A program made the position numbers and the translations under genes. Of a stretch of 64,000 bases of DNA, positions 26,851 to 35,746 are shown piece after piece. Under the pieces are notes generated by a model that saw only the letters and a list, made by a program, of their open reading frames with translations, was not told the origin of the DNA and made no database searches. The stretch lies in NCBI RefSeq assembly GCF_006715395.1, contig NZ_VFNC01000002.1:1612001-1676000 (forward strand), in the 5' to 3' direction. The stretch's first letter is position 1, and each line of letters starts with the position of its first letter. Origin of the DNA: Streptomyces sp. SLBN-31. GTDB taxonomy: Bacteria; Actinomycetota; Actinomycetes; Streptomycetales; Streptomycetaceae.

Positions 26851-28089
26851 TCAGCGGTCGGCCGGTGCGAACAGGTCGTCCTGGGCCCGGTCCCGGGCGG
26901 TGAGCAGGGCGCCGCGCAGTACGGCGCCGCCGCCGAGGGCGGTCGGCCGGACCTCGGTGACCAGGGGCGACATCCGTCGGACCCGCTCCTCCACGCGGGC
27001 GGCGAGCTCCTCGCCGCCGGCCCGGCCCACCTCACCGCCCAGCACGACACACCCCGGATCGAGGATCGCCACGACGGAGGCCACCCCCACGGCGAGCCGG
27101 TCGGCCAGCTCGTCGAGAAAGCGCCCCGCGCCGCCCGACGCCGGCTCCCCCGCCGCCGTCTCCACCGCCGACCGGACCAGTGCCGCGGCCGGCGGTTCCT
27201 CGCCGGTGACCGTCGCTCGTACCCCGTACCTCCGGGCCAGTTCCGTGACGGCCGCCGATCCGGCCAGGGAGTGGAAGCCGCCGTCGCAGTCCGTCGCCGA
27301 GGGCAGTCCGGTGGTGCCGGGGACCGGCAGGAAACCGATCTCCCCGGTGCCGCCGGAGGCCCCCCGGCGCAGTGCGCCGTCCAGCACGACCGCGGCGCCC
27401 GTGCCGTAGCTCAGCCAGAGCAGGACGAACGTGTCGCGGTCGCGGGCCGTACCGTCGCGCTGTTCGGCCAGGGCCGCGAGGTTGGCCTCGTTGTCGACGC
27501 TCACGTGGGCGTCGGGGAACCGGTCCTGGAGCGCGGCGACCAGGCGGCGGTGCCAGGCGGGCAGCCCCGAGGAGTCGCGGAGTTCGCCGGTGGCCGGGTC
27601 GATGAGGCCGGGCGCGCCGATGCCCACGGTGTGCAGGCTCCCCCAGGCCCGTGCGTCCGCCCGCGCAGGCACCCCGCTCGCCTCGGCCTCCTTCGCGACG
27701 CGCTCGACCAGCGACACCGCCTGCTCCACCACCGGGCCCGTGCCCGCCTCCCCGCCGATCGGCACCGAGGCCTCGGCCAGCACCCGCCCCACCAGGTCGG
27801 CGACGACCACCGAGACGCTCTCGGTACGCACGTCCAGCGCGGCCAGCCGGGCACGGTCGGCCACGATCCCGTACAGCCTCGCGTTCGGCCCGCGCCGCTG
27901 CTCCCCCGCCTCTCCGACCACCGTGATGAGACCGGCCTCGGACAGCCGTTCCACGAGGTCGGCGACCGTGGGCCGGGACAGTCCGGTGAGCTGTTTCAAC
28001 TGCCCCGCCGTCAACGGGCCCTCCTGCTGCAGCAGGCGCAGGGCGAGCCGGTCGTTGATGGCCCGGGCGGTGCTGGGGGATGCGGGCAT
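26851..28089 (-). CDS. ROK family transcriptional regulator
   Basis: 412 residues. The winged HTH (about 10-65; LRLLQQEGPLTAGQLKQLTG, LSRPTVADLVERL) precedes a ROK sugar-kinase-like domain with the ATP-loop-like LDVRTESVSVVVADLVG and SVDNEANLAALAEQ. It also has GTGAAVVLDGALRRGASGGTGEIG. The usual ROK zinc motif CxCGxxGC is replaced by PSATDCDGGFHSLAG, so zinc binding may be lost. It is divergent from the MFS gene at 28233 and probably represses it through the palindrome at 28164-28184. Confidence 0.9.
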   Translation of the reverse strand: MPASPSTARAINDRLALRLLQQEGPLTAGQLKQLTGLSRPTVADLVERLSEAGLITVVGEAGEQRRGPNARLYGIVADRARLAALDVRTESVSVVVADLVGRVLAEASVPIGGEAGTGPVVEQAVSLVERVAKEAEASGVPARADARAWGSLHTVGIGAPGLIDPATGELRDSSGLPAWHRRLVAALQDRFPDAHVSVDNEANLAALAEQRDGTARDRDTFVLLWLSYGTGAAVVLDGALRRGASGGTGEIGFLPVPGTTGLPSATDCDGGFHSLAGSAAVTELARRYGVRATVTGEEPPAAALVRSAVETAAGEPASGGAGRFLDELADRLAVGVASVVAILDPGCVVLGGEVGRAGGEELAARVEERVRRMSPLVTEVRPTALGGGAVLRGALLTARDRAQDDLFAPADR

Positions 28090-28163
28090 GCCGGGGATCC
28101 TTCCAGATCGGCGGGGCCGCGAGGGCGGGGCTACGGGCCCCGCTCGGCCATTAATCCTCTATC

Positions 28164-28184
28164 TATCAGGAAGGGACCCTGATA
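28164..28184. promoter_or_regulatory. palindromic operator between the ROK and MFS genes
   Basis: TATCAGG (28164-28170) and CCTGATA (28178-28184) are perfect inverted arms with a 7-bp centre, an AT-rich island in the divergent region. It is the likely ROK repressor site. Confidence 0.6.
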
Positions 28185-28232
28185 ATTTACGCGGCGCGAC
28201 CGAGGTCCGGAAGGAACGGGAGGGGACGGAGA

Positions 28233-29447
28233 ATGAGCGACGTGGCCGAAGACCTGCGTGAGGTGAGGCGCGCCCGGTACGCCGTGGCCGCCGTGTTCGC
28301 CGTGCACGGCGCCGTCACCGGCACGTTCGCGACCCGGGTGCCGTGGGTCCAGGAGCACGCGCACCTCAGCGCGGGCCAGCTGGGCTTCGCGCTCGCCTTC
28401 ACCGCGCTCGGCGCATCCTGCTCGATGCCGCTGGCCGGCCGGATCAGCCACCGCTTCGGCAGCCGTACGGCCCTGCGCGGACTGATCACCCTGTGGACAC
28501 TGTCGCTCGTACTGCCGTCCGTGGCACCGAACATGCTCGCCCTGTGCCTGGCGATGTTCACCTACGGCGCGAGCGCGGGCATGGCGGACGTGGCGATGAA
28601 CGCGCTGGGCGTCGAGATCGAGCACCGGCTGAACAAGTCGATCATGTCCGGGCTGCACGGCATGTGGAGCGCGGGCGCCCTGATCGGCTCGGCCGGCGGC
28701 ACGCTCGCCGCGCACCTGGGGGCGGACGCGCGGGTGCACTTCGCGCTGGCGTCGGCGACCCTCACCGTCCTGGGCCTGCTGGCCTGTTCCTGGGTGCTCG
28801 ACCTGCAGCCCGCCGAGGACGAGGAGCCGCCGCCGCGCTTCGCACTGCCGCCGAGGTCCGCACTGCTGATCGGCGCGGTCGGGTTCTGCGCGGTGTTCGC
28901 GGAGGGCGCGAGCCTCGACTGGTCGGCGGTCTTCCTGCGCGACCAGCTGGAGACCTCGGCCGGCCTGGCGGCCGCCTGTACGACCGGGTTCATGCTGACC
29001 ATGGCCGCGGCACGGCTGGTGGGCGACGCGGTGGTCAACCGCCTCGGCGCGGTCCGCACGGTCCGGGCCGGCGGAGCGTTCGCCGTGCTCGGCGGCGTCC
29101 TGATCGTCCTGGCGGGTCATCCGGCGGTTGCGATGACGGGCTTCGCGCTGCTGGGGCTCGGCATCGCCGTCGTCGTGCCGCTGTGCTTCGCGGCGGCCGG
29201 ACACAGCGGGCCGAACCCGAGCCAGGCCATCGCGGGCGTCGCCACCATCACCTATACCTCGGGCCTGGTCGCCCCCAGCCTGATCGGCGGGGTGGCCCAG
29301 GCGACGAGTCTGGTGGTGTCGTTCGTGCTGGTGACCGTCCTCGCCTGCGGCCTCCCCGCGTTCGCCGGCGTCCTGCGCACGGCCGAGCGCGGCGGCCGTA
29401 CCGAGGTCACTCCGCAGGCCGCAGCAGTGCCCGACCCGCGGCCCTGA
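28233..29447 (+). CDS. MFS transporter
   Basis: Permease of 404 residues with twelve predicted helices. Motif A-like sequence is AGRISHRFGSRTALRG in loop 2-3, and VNRLGAVRTVRAGGAFAVLG is the equivalent in the second half. It resembles YbjJ/fucose-permease-type carriers, so a sugar or sugar-like substrate under ROK control is possible. GGAGGGGA precedes the ATG. Its last 41 bp overlap the 3' end of the convergent thioesterase gene. Confidence 0.88.
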   Translation: MSDVAEDLREVRRARYAVAAVFAVHGAVTGTFATRVPWVQEHAHLSAGQLGFALAFTALGASCSMPLAGRISHRFGSRTALRGLITLWTLSLVLPSVAPNMLALCLAMFTYGASAGMADVAMNALGVEIEHRLNKSIMSGLHGMWSAGALIGSAGGTLAAHLGADARVHFALASATLTVLGLLACSWVLDLQPAEDEEPPPRFALPPRSALLIGAVGFCAVFAEGASLDWSAVFLRDQLETSAGLAAACTTGFMLTMAAARLVGDAVVNRLGAVRTVRAGGAFAVLGGVLIVLAGHPAVAMTGFALLGLGIAVVVPLCFAAAGHSGPNPSQAIAGVATITYTSGLVAPSLIGGVAQATSLVVSFVLVTVLACGLPAFAGVLRTAERGGRTEVTPQAAAVPDPRP

Positions 29448-29865
29448 AGCCCTCGCTCCACGGCGCGGGGCGCATCGTGGCCGCGTCCAGCCGGACCAGG
29501 ACCCGGGTGCCCCGCGCGTAGGTCCGGGTCCCGTCGGCCGAGCAGAACCGGAAGCCGTAGGTCAGGCCGGTGTTGCCGAGCCGTTCCAGCCACAGGTGGA
29601 CGGCGTACTCGCCCGGCCGGGTCACCGGCGCCTCGTAGCCGATGGTCAGCTCCTTGACCGCGTTGCAGGCGTCTCCCGCCGCCGCCCAGTCGCCGTCGAA
29701 GTGGATGCCGTACTCCTGCCACAGCTCGGTCCAGGCCTGCTCCACCTTCAGCGGGTAGCGGGCGTTGTGCAGCAGTCCGAGCGCGTCCAGGTCGTCGAAG
29801 TGGACGGTGACGGGGATCAGCCGGCCGTACGACAGGGCGGGGGCGATCGGGGCTTCGGCGGTCAC
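29407..29865 (-). CDS. acyl-CoA thioesterase (4HBT hot-dog family)
   Basis: Single hot-dog domain, 152 residues. The 4-hydroxybenzoyl-CoA thioesterase signature VHFDDLDALGLLHNARY (about 21-37, catalytic Asp27) starts the central helix. Later comes RLGNTGLTYGFRFCSADGTR and the closing strand ARGTRVLVRLDA. It hydrolyses an acyl-CoA of unknown type. The start ATG at 29865 has a short GAG-containing leader. It overlaps the MFS gene end by 41 bp. Confidence 0.88.
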   Translation of the reverse strand: MTAEAPIAPALSYGRLIPVTVHFDDLDALGLLHNARYPLKVEQAWTELWQEYGIHFDGDWAAAGDACNAVKELTIGYEAPVTRPGEYAVHLWLERLGNTGLTYGFRFCSADGTRTYARGTRVLVRLDAATMRPAPWSEGFRAAGRALLRPAE

Positions 29866-29953
29866 GGGTGGGACTCCTGAACGTCAAGGGTGAAGCGGTG
29901 AGGACGCTCCATCCTAAGCGGACGCTCAGGAGCCCCGGCCGGGAAGGGCCTGG

Positions 29954-31213
29954 TCAGCCCACGATCGAGTCCAGCTGCTCGGCCGCCGGGCGCAGCGCCC
30001 AGAGGTCGCCGCCGGGCGGGGCCTGAAGCTTCCCGAGGGCCTCGCGGGCCGCCTCGTCGCCCGCGTCGGCCGCAGCGTGCACGACGTCGCTGGCGGCGTA
30101 CCGGTGGAACTCCAGCTCCGGATGCGGCCATGCCGCCGCCCCGGTCGCGGCGGGCAGCAGATAGTCCACGGCCTTGAACAGGCTCTGCCCTTGCGGAGCT
30201 TGATAGCTCCACAGGTTCACGCCGACGTGCCGGCCGATCGCCGCGAGCCGGGTGTACGCGACCAGGTCGAAGGTGGAGTAGTGCCAGCTCCTGGTCCGCG
30301 CGAGCTCCTGCGGCTGGCTGCCGTCGGCGGCGATCTGCTGGTCGATGCGCCTGGTGCGCGCGCCGAGGACCGTCCGCCGGGCCGACGCCCGGTCGCCGGT
30401 GGCGCAGGCGAGGGCGGCGAGCTGCATGTCGTAGAAGGTGCCGTGGTTGTTGCCGGCCGCGCCCTCCTGTTTGCCGAAGTCGCTGTTCTGAAGCCAGTCG
30501 CGGAAGTCGGAGTTCCACGCGCGCATCGCGGCGCGGTCCTCGGCGCTCCAGCCCGGCGCCCCGGTGGCCAGGACGGCCTGGGCGTCCAGGACGCTCGTGT
30601 ACGACTGGGAGAAGTCGATGACACCGATGGCCCGGCCGTCGTACCTGCACGGGATGAACTGGGCGTGGTCCAGGTTCGGGTTCATCCGGGTGGCCGGGTC
30701 GAGGAACCAGGTGCGCAGGATCCGGGCGGCCTTCTCGGCGTAGGCCTTCCGGCCCGTGTAGTACCAGGCCAGCGAGAGGTCGTAGGTCGAGTCGAAGACC
30801 TTCTCGGCGTCCTGGCGGTCGGTGCCGGAGTCGACCTCGGGATTGCGCTGTCCGTCCTTCTGGACGTAGGGGCAGCCCCAGGGGTTGTCGGCGGTGGGTG
30901 TGGTGCTGGGCCACCAGTAGGGGGCCTGGCTGAGGTAGTCGTGCGGGTCTCCGCCAGGGGCGGGCCGGGGCTTGTCCACGACCGTCCAGGGGCCCTCATG
31001 CAGCCAGTTGTCGGCGCGGGACGTCAAGACCGCCAGTTCTCGGCGGAGTTGGGGATCGCCGCGGTCGAGGGTGGCTTTCGTCCGCTGCAGTCGGGCGCCG
31101 TCGAGGACGACGGTGGCAGGGGTCTTGGGGCTCGCGTGCGCGGAGGGGACCAGGGCGGCCGCGATGGTCACCACCGTCGCGAGCAGGACGGCCGCGCGGG
31201 ATCTTCCACTCAT
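29954..31213 (-). CDS. secreted alginate-lyase family protein (PL5-like)
   Basis: 419 residues. A Sec signal (RSRAAVLLATVVTIAAALV, cleavage near AHA) is followed by an alpha/alpha-barrel alginate lyase domain. Typical segments are PHDYLSQAPYWWPSTTP, AWYYTGRKAYAEKAARILRTWF, the catalytic-type GAAGNNHGTFYDMQ and ARTRSWHYSTFDLVAYTRLA. PL5 and related lyases act on mannuronate or other uronic polymers by beta-elimination; the true polymer here is unknown. The ATG is preceded by weak purines. Confidence 0.85.
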   Translation of the reverse strand: MSGRSRAAVLLATVVTIAAALVPSAHASPKTPATVVLDGARLQRTKATLDRGDPQLRRELAVLTSRADNWLHEGPWTVVDKPRPAPGGDPHDYLSQAPYWWPSTTPTADNPWGCPYVQKDGQRNPEVDSGTDRQDAEKVFDSTYDLSLAWYYTGRKAYAEKAARILRTWFLDPATRMNPNLDHAQFIPCRYDGRAIGVIDFSQSYTSVLDAQAVLATGAPGWSAEDRAAMRAWNSDFRDWLQNSDFGKQEGAAGNNHGTFYDMQLAALACATGDRASARRTVLGARTRRIDQQIAADGSQPQELARTRSWHYSTFDLVAYTRLAAIGRHVGVNLWSYQAPQGQSLFKAVDYLLPAATGAAAWPHPELEFHRYAASDVVHAAADAGDEAAREALGKLQAPPGGDLWALRPAAEQLDSIVG

Positions 31214-31351
31214 CCGGACTCCGATCCATCGAGAGAACGGTCAGAAATGTGAACACAGTTCACGAGTAGAACCGTGCGAGCGTAGAACCGCGAGGTACCC
31301 GTGACAATGGTCCGGACAAGACTTCAGGTACGAAGAAAGCGAACCCTCACC

Positions 31352-32731
31352 ATGGACCTCGGCGTGCGCTGGAAACTGCACGGAGACGGGCGGTCGCCCG
31401 CGCCCGGAGCGGTGGTACGCCCCGACGAGCGGCTCTCCTGGCCCCGCACGGTCGGTCTCGGCGCCCAGCACGTGGTGGCCATGTTCGGCGCCTCCTTCGT
31501 GGCGCCGGTGCTGATGGGCCTGGACCCCAACCTGGCGATCATGATGTCGGGCGTCGCGACCGTGATCTTCCTGCTGGCCACGCGCGGCCGGGTGCCGAGC
31601 TACCTGGGCTGCTCGCTGTCGTTCGTCGGCGTGGCGGCCGTGATCCGCGCGCAGGGCGGCACGAGCGCCACCGTCACCGGCGCGGTCCTCGTCGTCGGCT
31701 TCGCGCTGTTCCTCGTCGGTCTCGCCGTGCAGCGCTTCGGCGCGCGGATCATCCACGCCGCGATGCCGCCCGTCGTCACCGGCGCGGTGGTGATGCTGAT
31801 CGGCTTCAACCTCGCACCCGTCACGGCCTCCACCTACTGGCCGCAGGACCAGTGGACGGCCCTGCTGGTCATGGTCTTCACCGCTCTGGCGGTCGTCGGC
31901 CTGCGCGGCTTCTGGTCACGGATCGCGATCTTTCTCGGTCTGGTCTTCGGGTACGGCATCTCGTGGGCCTTCGACCGGATCTTCGGCCGCATCCACTCGG
32001 CCGACGCGAGCGGCAAGGTCACCGACCACTGGCGGCTGGACCTCTCCGGCGTCGGCAAGGCGGACTGGATCGGCCTGCCGTCCTTCCACGGGCCGACCTT
32101 CCAGTGGTCGGCGATCCTGGTCGCACTCCCCGTCGTCATCGCCCTGGTCGCCGAGAACGCCGGCCACGTCAAGGCGGTCGGCGAGATGACCGGCGACCCG
32201 CTCGACGACGAGCTCGGCACGGCGATCTCGGCCGACGGCGTCGGCTCCATGCTGTCCACCGCCCTCGGCGGCCCGCCCAACACCACGTACTCCGAGAACA
32301 TCGGCGTGATGGCCGCGACCCGCGTCTACTCCACCGCCGCCTACTGGGCCGCCGCCGGCTTCGCCCTGCTGTTCGGCCTGTGCCCGAAGTTCGGCGCGGT
32401 CGTCGCCGCGATCCCGGGCGGCGTCCTCGGCGGCATCACCGTCATCCTGTACGGCATGATCGGCCTGCTCGGCGCGCAGATCTGGACCAACGCCCGGGTG
32501 GACCTGCGCAATCCGCTCAACCTGGTGCCCGCGGCCGCGGGCGTCATCATCGGCGTCGGCGACGTCACCATGAAGTTCTCCGACCACTTCTCCCTCAGCG
32601 GCATCGCGCTGGGCACGGTGGTCGTCATCACCGGCTACCACGCGCTGCGGGCCCTGGCCCCGGCCCACCTCAAACAGCAGGAGCCGCTGCTCGACGAGGG
32701 CACGTCCTCCTACGACGAGGCCAAGGCGTAG
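31352..32731 (+). CDS. uracil-xanthine permease (NCS2/UraA family)
   Basis: Nucleobase-proton symporter of 459 residues with 14 helices. Markers are WPRTVGLGAQHVVAMFGASF, the VPSYLGCSLSFVG TM3 segment, VALVAENAGHVKAVGEMTG with the substrate-contacting Glu, and GGPPNTTYSENIGVMAATRV (TM10 loop). Uracil is the likely substrate; xanthine cannot be excluded. The ATG at 31352 gives the usual N-terminus; a weak ribosome site (GAAGAAAG) lies 14 nt upstream. Its 3' end overlaps the remnant of the interrupted GH6 gene by 22 bp. Confidence 0.92.
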   Translation: MDLGVRWKLHGDGRSPAPGAVVRPDERLSWPRTVGLGAQHVVAMFGASFVAPVLMGLDPNLAIMMSGVATVIFLLATRGRVPSYLGCSLSFVGVAAVIRAQGGTSATVTGAVLVVGFALFLVGLAVQRFGARIIHAAMPPVVTGAVVMLIGFNLAPVTASTYWPQDQWTALLVMVFTALAVVGLRGFWSRIAIFLGLVFGYGISWAFDRIFGRIHSADASGKVTDHWRLDLSGVGKADWIGLPSFHGPTFQWSAILVALPVVIALVAENAGHVKAVGEMTGDPLDDELGTAISADGVGSMLSTALGGPPNTTYSENIGVMAATRVYSTAAYWAAAGFALLFGLCPKFGAVVAAIPGGVLGGITVILYGMIGLLGAQIWTNARVDLRNPLNLVPAAAGVIIGVGDVTMKFSDHFSLSGIALGTVVVITGYHALRALAPAHLKQQEPLLDEGTSSYDEAKA

Positions 32732-32874
32732 GCGTACGACGGGCTGAACGTCCCCGGCGCCCCCTTGCACCCGTCCGACTCCCCCGGCAGCTTCACCCAC
32801 AGGTAGGCGTCGATCCGTGCCTGCCCGGTGCTCAGCGTGGGTGCCTGCCCGAGTCTGCGGCCCGCCGGGTCGCA
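32710..32874 (-). pseudogene. 3' remnant of the GH6 gene downstream of the in-frame TGA
   Basis: Directly after the TGA (32877-32875), in the same frame, 54 further codons run to a TAG (32712-32710). They read as a perfect GH6 C-terminus: CDPAGRRLGQ, AYLWVKLPGESDGCKG, FSPSYAYALA. The conserved WVKxPGESDG block with its catalytic-site Asp lies here. So the gene is complete except for one codon, which in the family is usually Trp (TGG). Confidence 0.8.
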
Positions 32875-33912
32875 TCAGGCGCCGCCGGCCGGGGCACCGT
32901 TGCCGTTGCGGCTGGTGTCGATGACGGCGCCGAGGCCGGCGGGGCCGCCGAGGGCGTCCAGGACCCGGCGGTCGTAGGTGATCTCGTCGGACGTCGTGCG
33001 GAAGTTGGAGACGTTGCTGAAGATCCCGTCGGAGGAGGCGGCCGAGGCGGCGCCCGCCTGCCGGAGGAGGGCCGCCTGCTCGCCGGCCGGGTGCCAGCCG
33101 GAGTGGCCGGCGTCGTAGTAGACCCGGGCCCTCGGGTCGGCGGCCTTCAGGACACGGCCGGCGCGGGCCAGCGAAGCGAAGCGCTCGGCGCGTCGGCCGG
33201 CGGACAGGCAGCCGGCCTGGGCGACGGAGTCGGGCTCCAGGACGACGACGACCTCGCCGGAGCCGAGCCCGGAAGCGAACGCGTCGATCCAGCGGTCGTA
33301 GGCGTCGAGGTCCGGCGCCCCGCCCTCGGAGGCCCCGCCGCAGTCGCGGTCCGGGATCGCGTACGCCACGAGCACCGGCACCCGTCGCTGCGCGGCGGCG
33401 CCCGAGGTGACCGCGCGGACCTGGGATGCGACGGCCGACGGCGAGGGATCGGTGAGCCACACCGCGGCAGGCCGGTCGGCGATCCGGGACGCGATGAGCG
33501 GCGTGCGCGGGTCGGAGGGGTGGGCGCGGACCCAGTCGAGCACGTGGGAGTCGGGGTGGCGGTAGAGGAGGGCGGAGACGGTCGAGGGGCGCGGCTCACG
33601 CTCGACGGCGGCCCCGCTCCGGGAAAGCGAGGTCGAAGGTGAGGGCGAGGGCGAAGCCGGCTTCGGCGACGGGGACTTCGTGACCGTCGCGGACGGCGAG
33701 GGCGCTGCGGTCTGCCGGTCGAGGTGGGGCGAACCGGTGGCCACCGACTTCGCCGCGTCGGCGTCGTGGCGCCCGTCGAGGGCGGAGATCGCGCCGGTCA
33801 CCGTGGCGACGGCGACCACCGCCGAGGCCACCGCGACCATCGCGGCGCGCCGGGCACGTCCGCGCCGGGCCGCCCGGCGTGCGGCCAGACGCTGCGCGCG
33901 TAAGCCCGACAC
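32875..33912 (-). CDS. glycoside hydrolase family 6 protein, truncated by TGA
   Basis: 345 residues before the stop. A basic N-terminus and one membrane/signal helix (about 26-47) lead into a Ser/Pro/Thr-rich linker and the GH6 catalytic domain (from about 110). The first catalytic loop is YAIPDRDCGG and the proton donor strand is VVLEPDSVAQAG; YYDAGHSGWHPAGEQ and NVSNFRTTSDEITY follow. It stops at DTSRNGNGAPAGGA, 54 residues short. GH6 enzymes cleave cellulose-type beta-1,4-glucans. The GTG at 33912 follows GGGGGAGGGGG. Confidence 0.85.
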   Translation of the reverse strand: MSGLRAQRLAARRAARRGRARRAAMVAVASAVVAVATVTGAISALDGRHDADAAKSVATGSPHLDRQTAAPSPSATVTKSPSPKPASPSPSPSTSLSRSGAAVEREPRPSTVSALLYRHPDSHVLDWVRAHPSDPRTPLIASRIADRPAAVWLTDPSPSAVASQVRAVTSGAAAQRRVPVLVAYAIPDRDCGGASEGGAPDLDAYDRWIDAFASGLGSGEVVVVLEPDSVAQAGCLSAGRRAERFASLARAGRVLKAADPRARVYYDAGHSGWHPAGEQAALLRQAGAASAASSDGIFSNVSNFRTTSDEITYDRRVLDALGGPAGLGAVIDTSRNGNGAPAGGA

Positions 33913-34010
33913 GGCCTCGCCCCCTCCCCCACGGCGGGGCGTTCCCCCGTTTCGGGGAAGCCTCGGGCCCGCCGCCACTGCGGTCAGCCTAGGACTGGGA
34001 CCCTTCCCCC

Positions 34011-34697
34011 ATGCCGCAACCGCAACAGTTCGACCCGACCGTGGACGCGGTGGTCTCGCGTATGCGTGCCCTCGACGCGGCCCTGCCCCAGCGGGACGGG
34101 ATCGCGGTGTTCAACCGCGTCTACCTCGCCGTCACCGAGGCCGTCGACCGCCGGATCGGCGCCGGCCGCTTCCCGGACGCCCGGGCCGCGATCACCCTGG
34201 ACGTGCGGTTCGCGGAGCGCTACCTCGCCGCCGTCGACTCGGTGTCCGACGGACGGCGTCCGCCCGCCTGCTGGCGGCCCCTGTTCCAGTTCCGCCGGCA
34301 TCCGGGTGTACGTCCGCTGCAGTTCGCGCTGGCGGGCATCAACGCGCACATCGGGCACGACCTGGCGCTCGCCGTGGTGGACAGCTGTCGTAGCCTGCGC
34401 TGCGAACCGGCCGATCTGGAGGACGAGTTCGACCGTGTGGGCGACCTCCTCGTCTCGCTGGAGGAGCGCATCCGCGAAGAGCTGATGCCGGGCCCCGACC
34501 TCCTCCAGATCGCCGACCCGCTCACCCATCTGCTCGGCTCGTGGAGCCTGGAGCGGGCACGGGAGGCCACCTGGACGGCCGCGCGGGCCCTGTGGGCGCT
34601 GCGCCGACTGCCCGACGTGGCCGAGGAGTTCACCGAACGGCTGGATACGGCCGTCGGCTTCGCGGGCCGCATGTTGCTGACGCCGCTCCCGGATTAG
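34011..34697 (+). CDS. DUF5995 family protein
   Basis: 228-residue, mostly helical protein. The recognisable parts are VSRMRALDAALPQRDGIAVF near the N-terminus and RPLQFALAGINAHIGHDLAL in the middle, the latter with the His and Asp residues that typify DUF5995. Two small internal repeats of Leu/Arg-rich helices end in GRMLLTPLP. Function is unknown; the conserved HI-H-D pattern suggests a metal site. It stands between a GH6 gene and an F420 enzyme gene, both unrelated. Confidence 0.8.
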   Translation: MPQPQQFDPTVDAVVSRMRALDAALPQRDGIAVFNRVYLAVTEAVDRRIGAGRFPDARAAITLDVRFAERYLAAVDSVSDGRRPPACWRPLFQFRRHPGVRPLQFALAGINAHIGHDLALAVVDSCRSLRCEPADLEDEFDRVGDLLVSLEERIREELMPGPDLLQIADPLTHLLGSWSLERAREATWTAARALWALRRLPDVAEEFTERLDTAVGFAGRMLLTPLPD

Positions 34698-34731
34698 GTT
34701 GACCGTTGTACCGACGCAAAGGAGCGTACGC

Positions 34732-35664
34732 ATGGCCATCCGGCTGGGACTGAGCCTTCCCCAAGCGCGGCAGTACGACATCGGACGTGACGTGCCCGAC
34801 GTGGCCCGCACCGCCGAACAGATCGGTTACGAGAGCCTGTGGGTCTACGAGCGGGCCCTGTTCCCCGAGCCCGCCACCCAGGGCCTGTACGGCATCGAGG
34901 GGCTGGCGTGGCCCGACATGTACCGCGGTGTTCCCGACCCCCTGGTCACGCTGACCCTGGCGGCCGCGTCGACCGAGCGGGTCCGGCTCGGCACGAGCAT
35001 CCTGGTGGCGCCGCTGCACAACCCCTTCCAGCTGGCCAAGTCCCTCGCGACGCTGGACGCGGCGAGCGGCGGCCGGGTGCTGGCGGGCCTCGGCACGGGC
35101 TGGTCGCTCGACGAGTACGCGGCGGCCGGGGTGGCGCCGTTCGAGGAGCGGGGCCGGGTCCTGGACGAGATCATCGGCGTCTGCCGTGCGGTGTGGGGCC
35201 CGGACCCGGTGACGTACGAGGGCAGGATCACGAAGATCGCCTCGGCCGTGGTGGCGCCCAAGCCCGCCCGGCCGATCCCGATCCTGCTGCCCACCAACAG
35301 CAGGAAGGCGATGACCCGGCTCGTCGACCGCGCCGACGGCTGGATGCCCATCGCCATGGGCGCCGAGCAACTGGCCGAGCAGTGGCGGCAGTTGCAGGAC
35401 CTGGCGGCCGAGTGCGACCGCACCGAACCGATCGAGACGGTGGTTCGGATCAACGCCCGGCACTCCCCCAAAGCCTACGACGGCACGGACCGCTCCCCCT
35501 TCCAGGGCAGCACCGCGCAGATCGTCGAGGACCTGGCGGCCCACGCCGACGGCACCGGCCTCGACGCGTTCTTCTTCGAACTCCAGGGCAGCGCCCGGGA
35601 CGCCGAGGAACTCAAGGACGTGGCCGCCGAGATCCACGAAGCGGTCCGCGCGGCCGGGATCTAG
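34732..35664 (+). CDS. LLM class F420-dependent oxidoreductase
   Basis: TIM-barrel luciferase-like enzyme of 310 residues using coenzyme F420. Features are IRLGLSLPQARQYDIG at the start, RVRLGTSILVAPLHNPFQLAKSL with the cofactor-binding bulge, ASGGRVLAGLGTGWSLDEYAA, and PIPILLPTNSRKAM followed by RADGWMPIAMG. The substrate is unknown. AAGGAG lies 6-7 nt upstream of the ATG at 34732. The stop codon lies inside the first unit of a 32-bp tandem duplication. Confidence 0.88.
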   Translation: MAIRLGLSLPQARQYDIGRDVPDVARTAEQIGYESLWVYERALFPEPATQGLYGIEGLAWPDMYRGVPDPLVTLTLAAASTERVRLGTSILVAPLHNPFQLAKSLATLDAASGGRVLAGLGTGWSLDEYAAAGVAPFEERGRVLDEIIGVCRAVWGPDPVTYEGRITKIASAVVAPKPARPIPILLPTNSRKAMTRLVDRADGWMPIAMGAEQLAEQWRQLQDLAAECDRTEPIETVVRINARHSPKAYDGTDRSPFQGSTAQIVEDLAAHADGTGLDAFFFELQGSARDAEELKDVAAEIHEAVRAAGI

Positions 35665-35716
35665 GCCGGCGGCTCCTGGGCGCCGCCGGGATCCAGGCCG
35701 GCGGGTCCTGGGCGCC
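35653..35716. repeat. 32-bp tandem duplication across the stop of the F420 enzyme gene
   Basis: Units at 35653-35684 and 35685-35716 differ at two positions; the TAG stop in unit 1 corresponds to CAG in unit 2, and a partial third unit begins at 35717. Confidence 0.8.
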
Positions 35717-35746
35717 GCCGGGCAGACGGGAGCGTGCCGACGGGCC

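Noticed and set aside
35653..35716. Attachment site direct repeat
   Set aside because: The two copies are adjacent, not at the ends of an insert, and no integrase is present.
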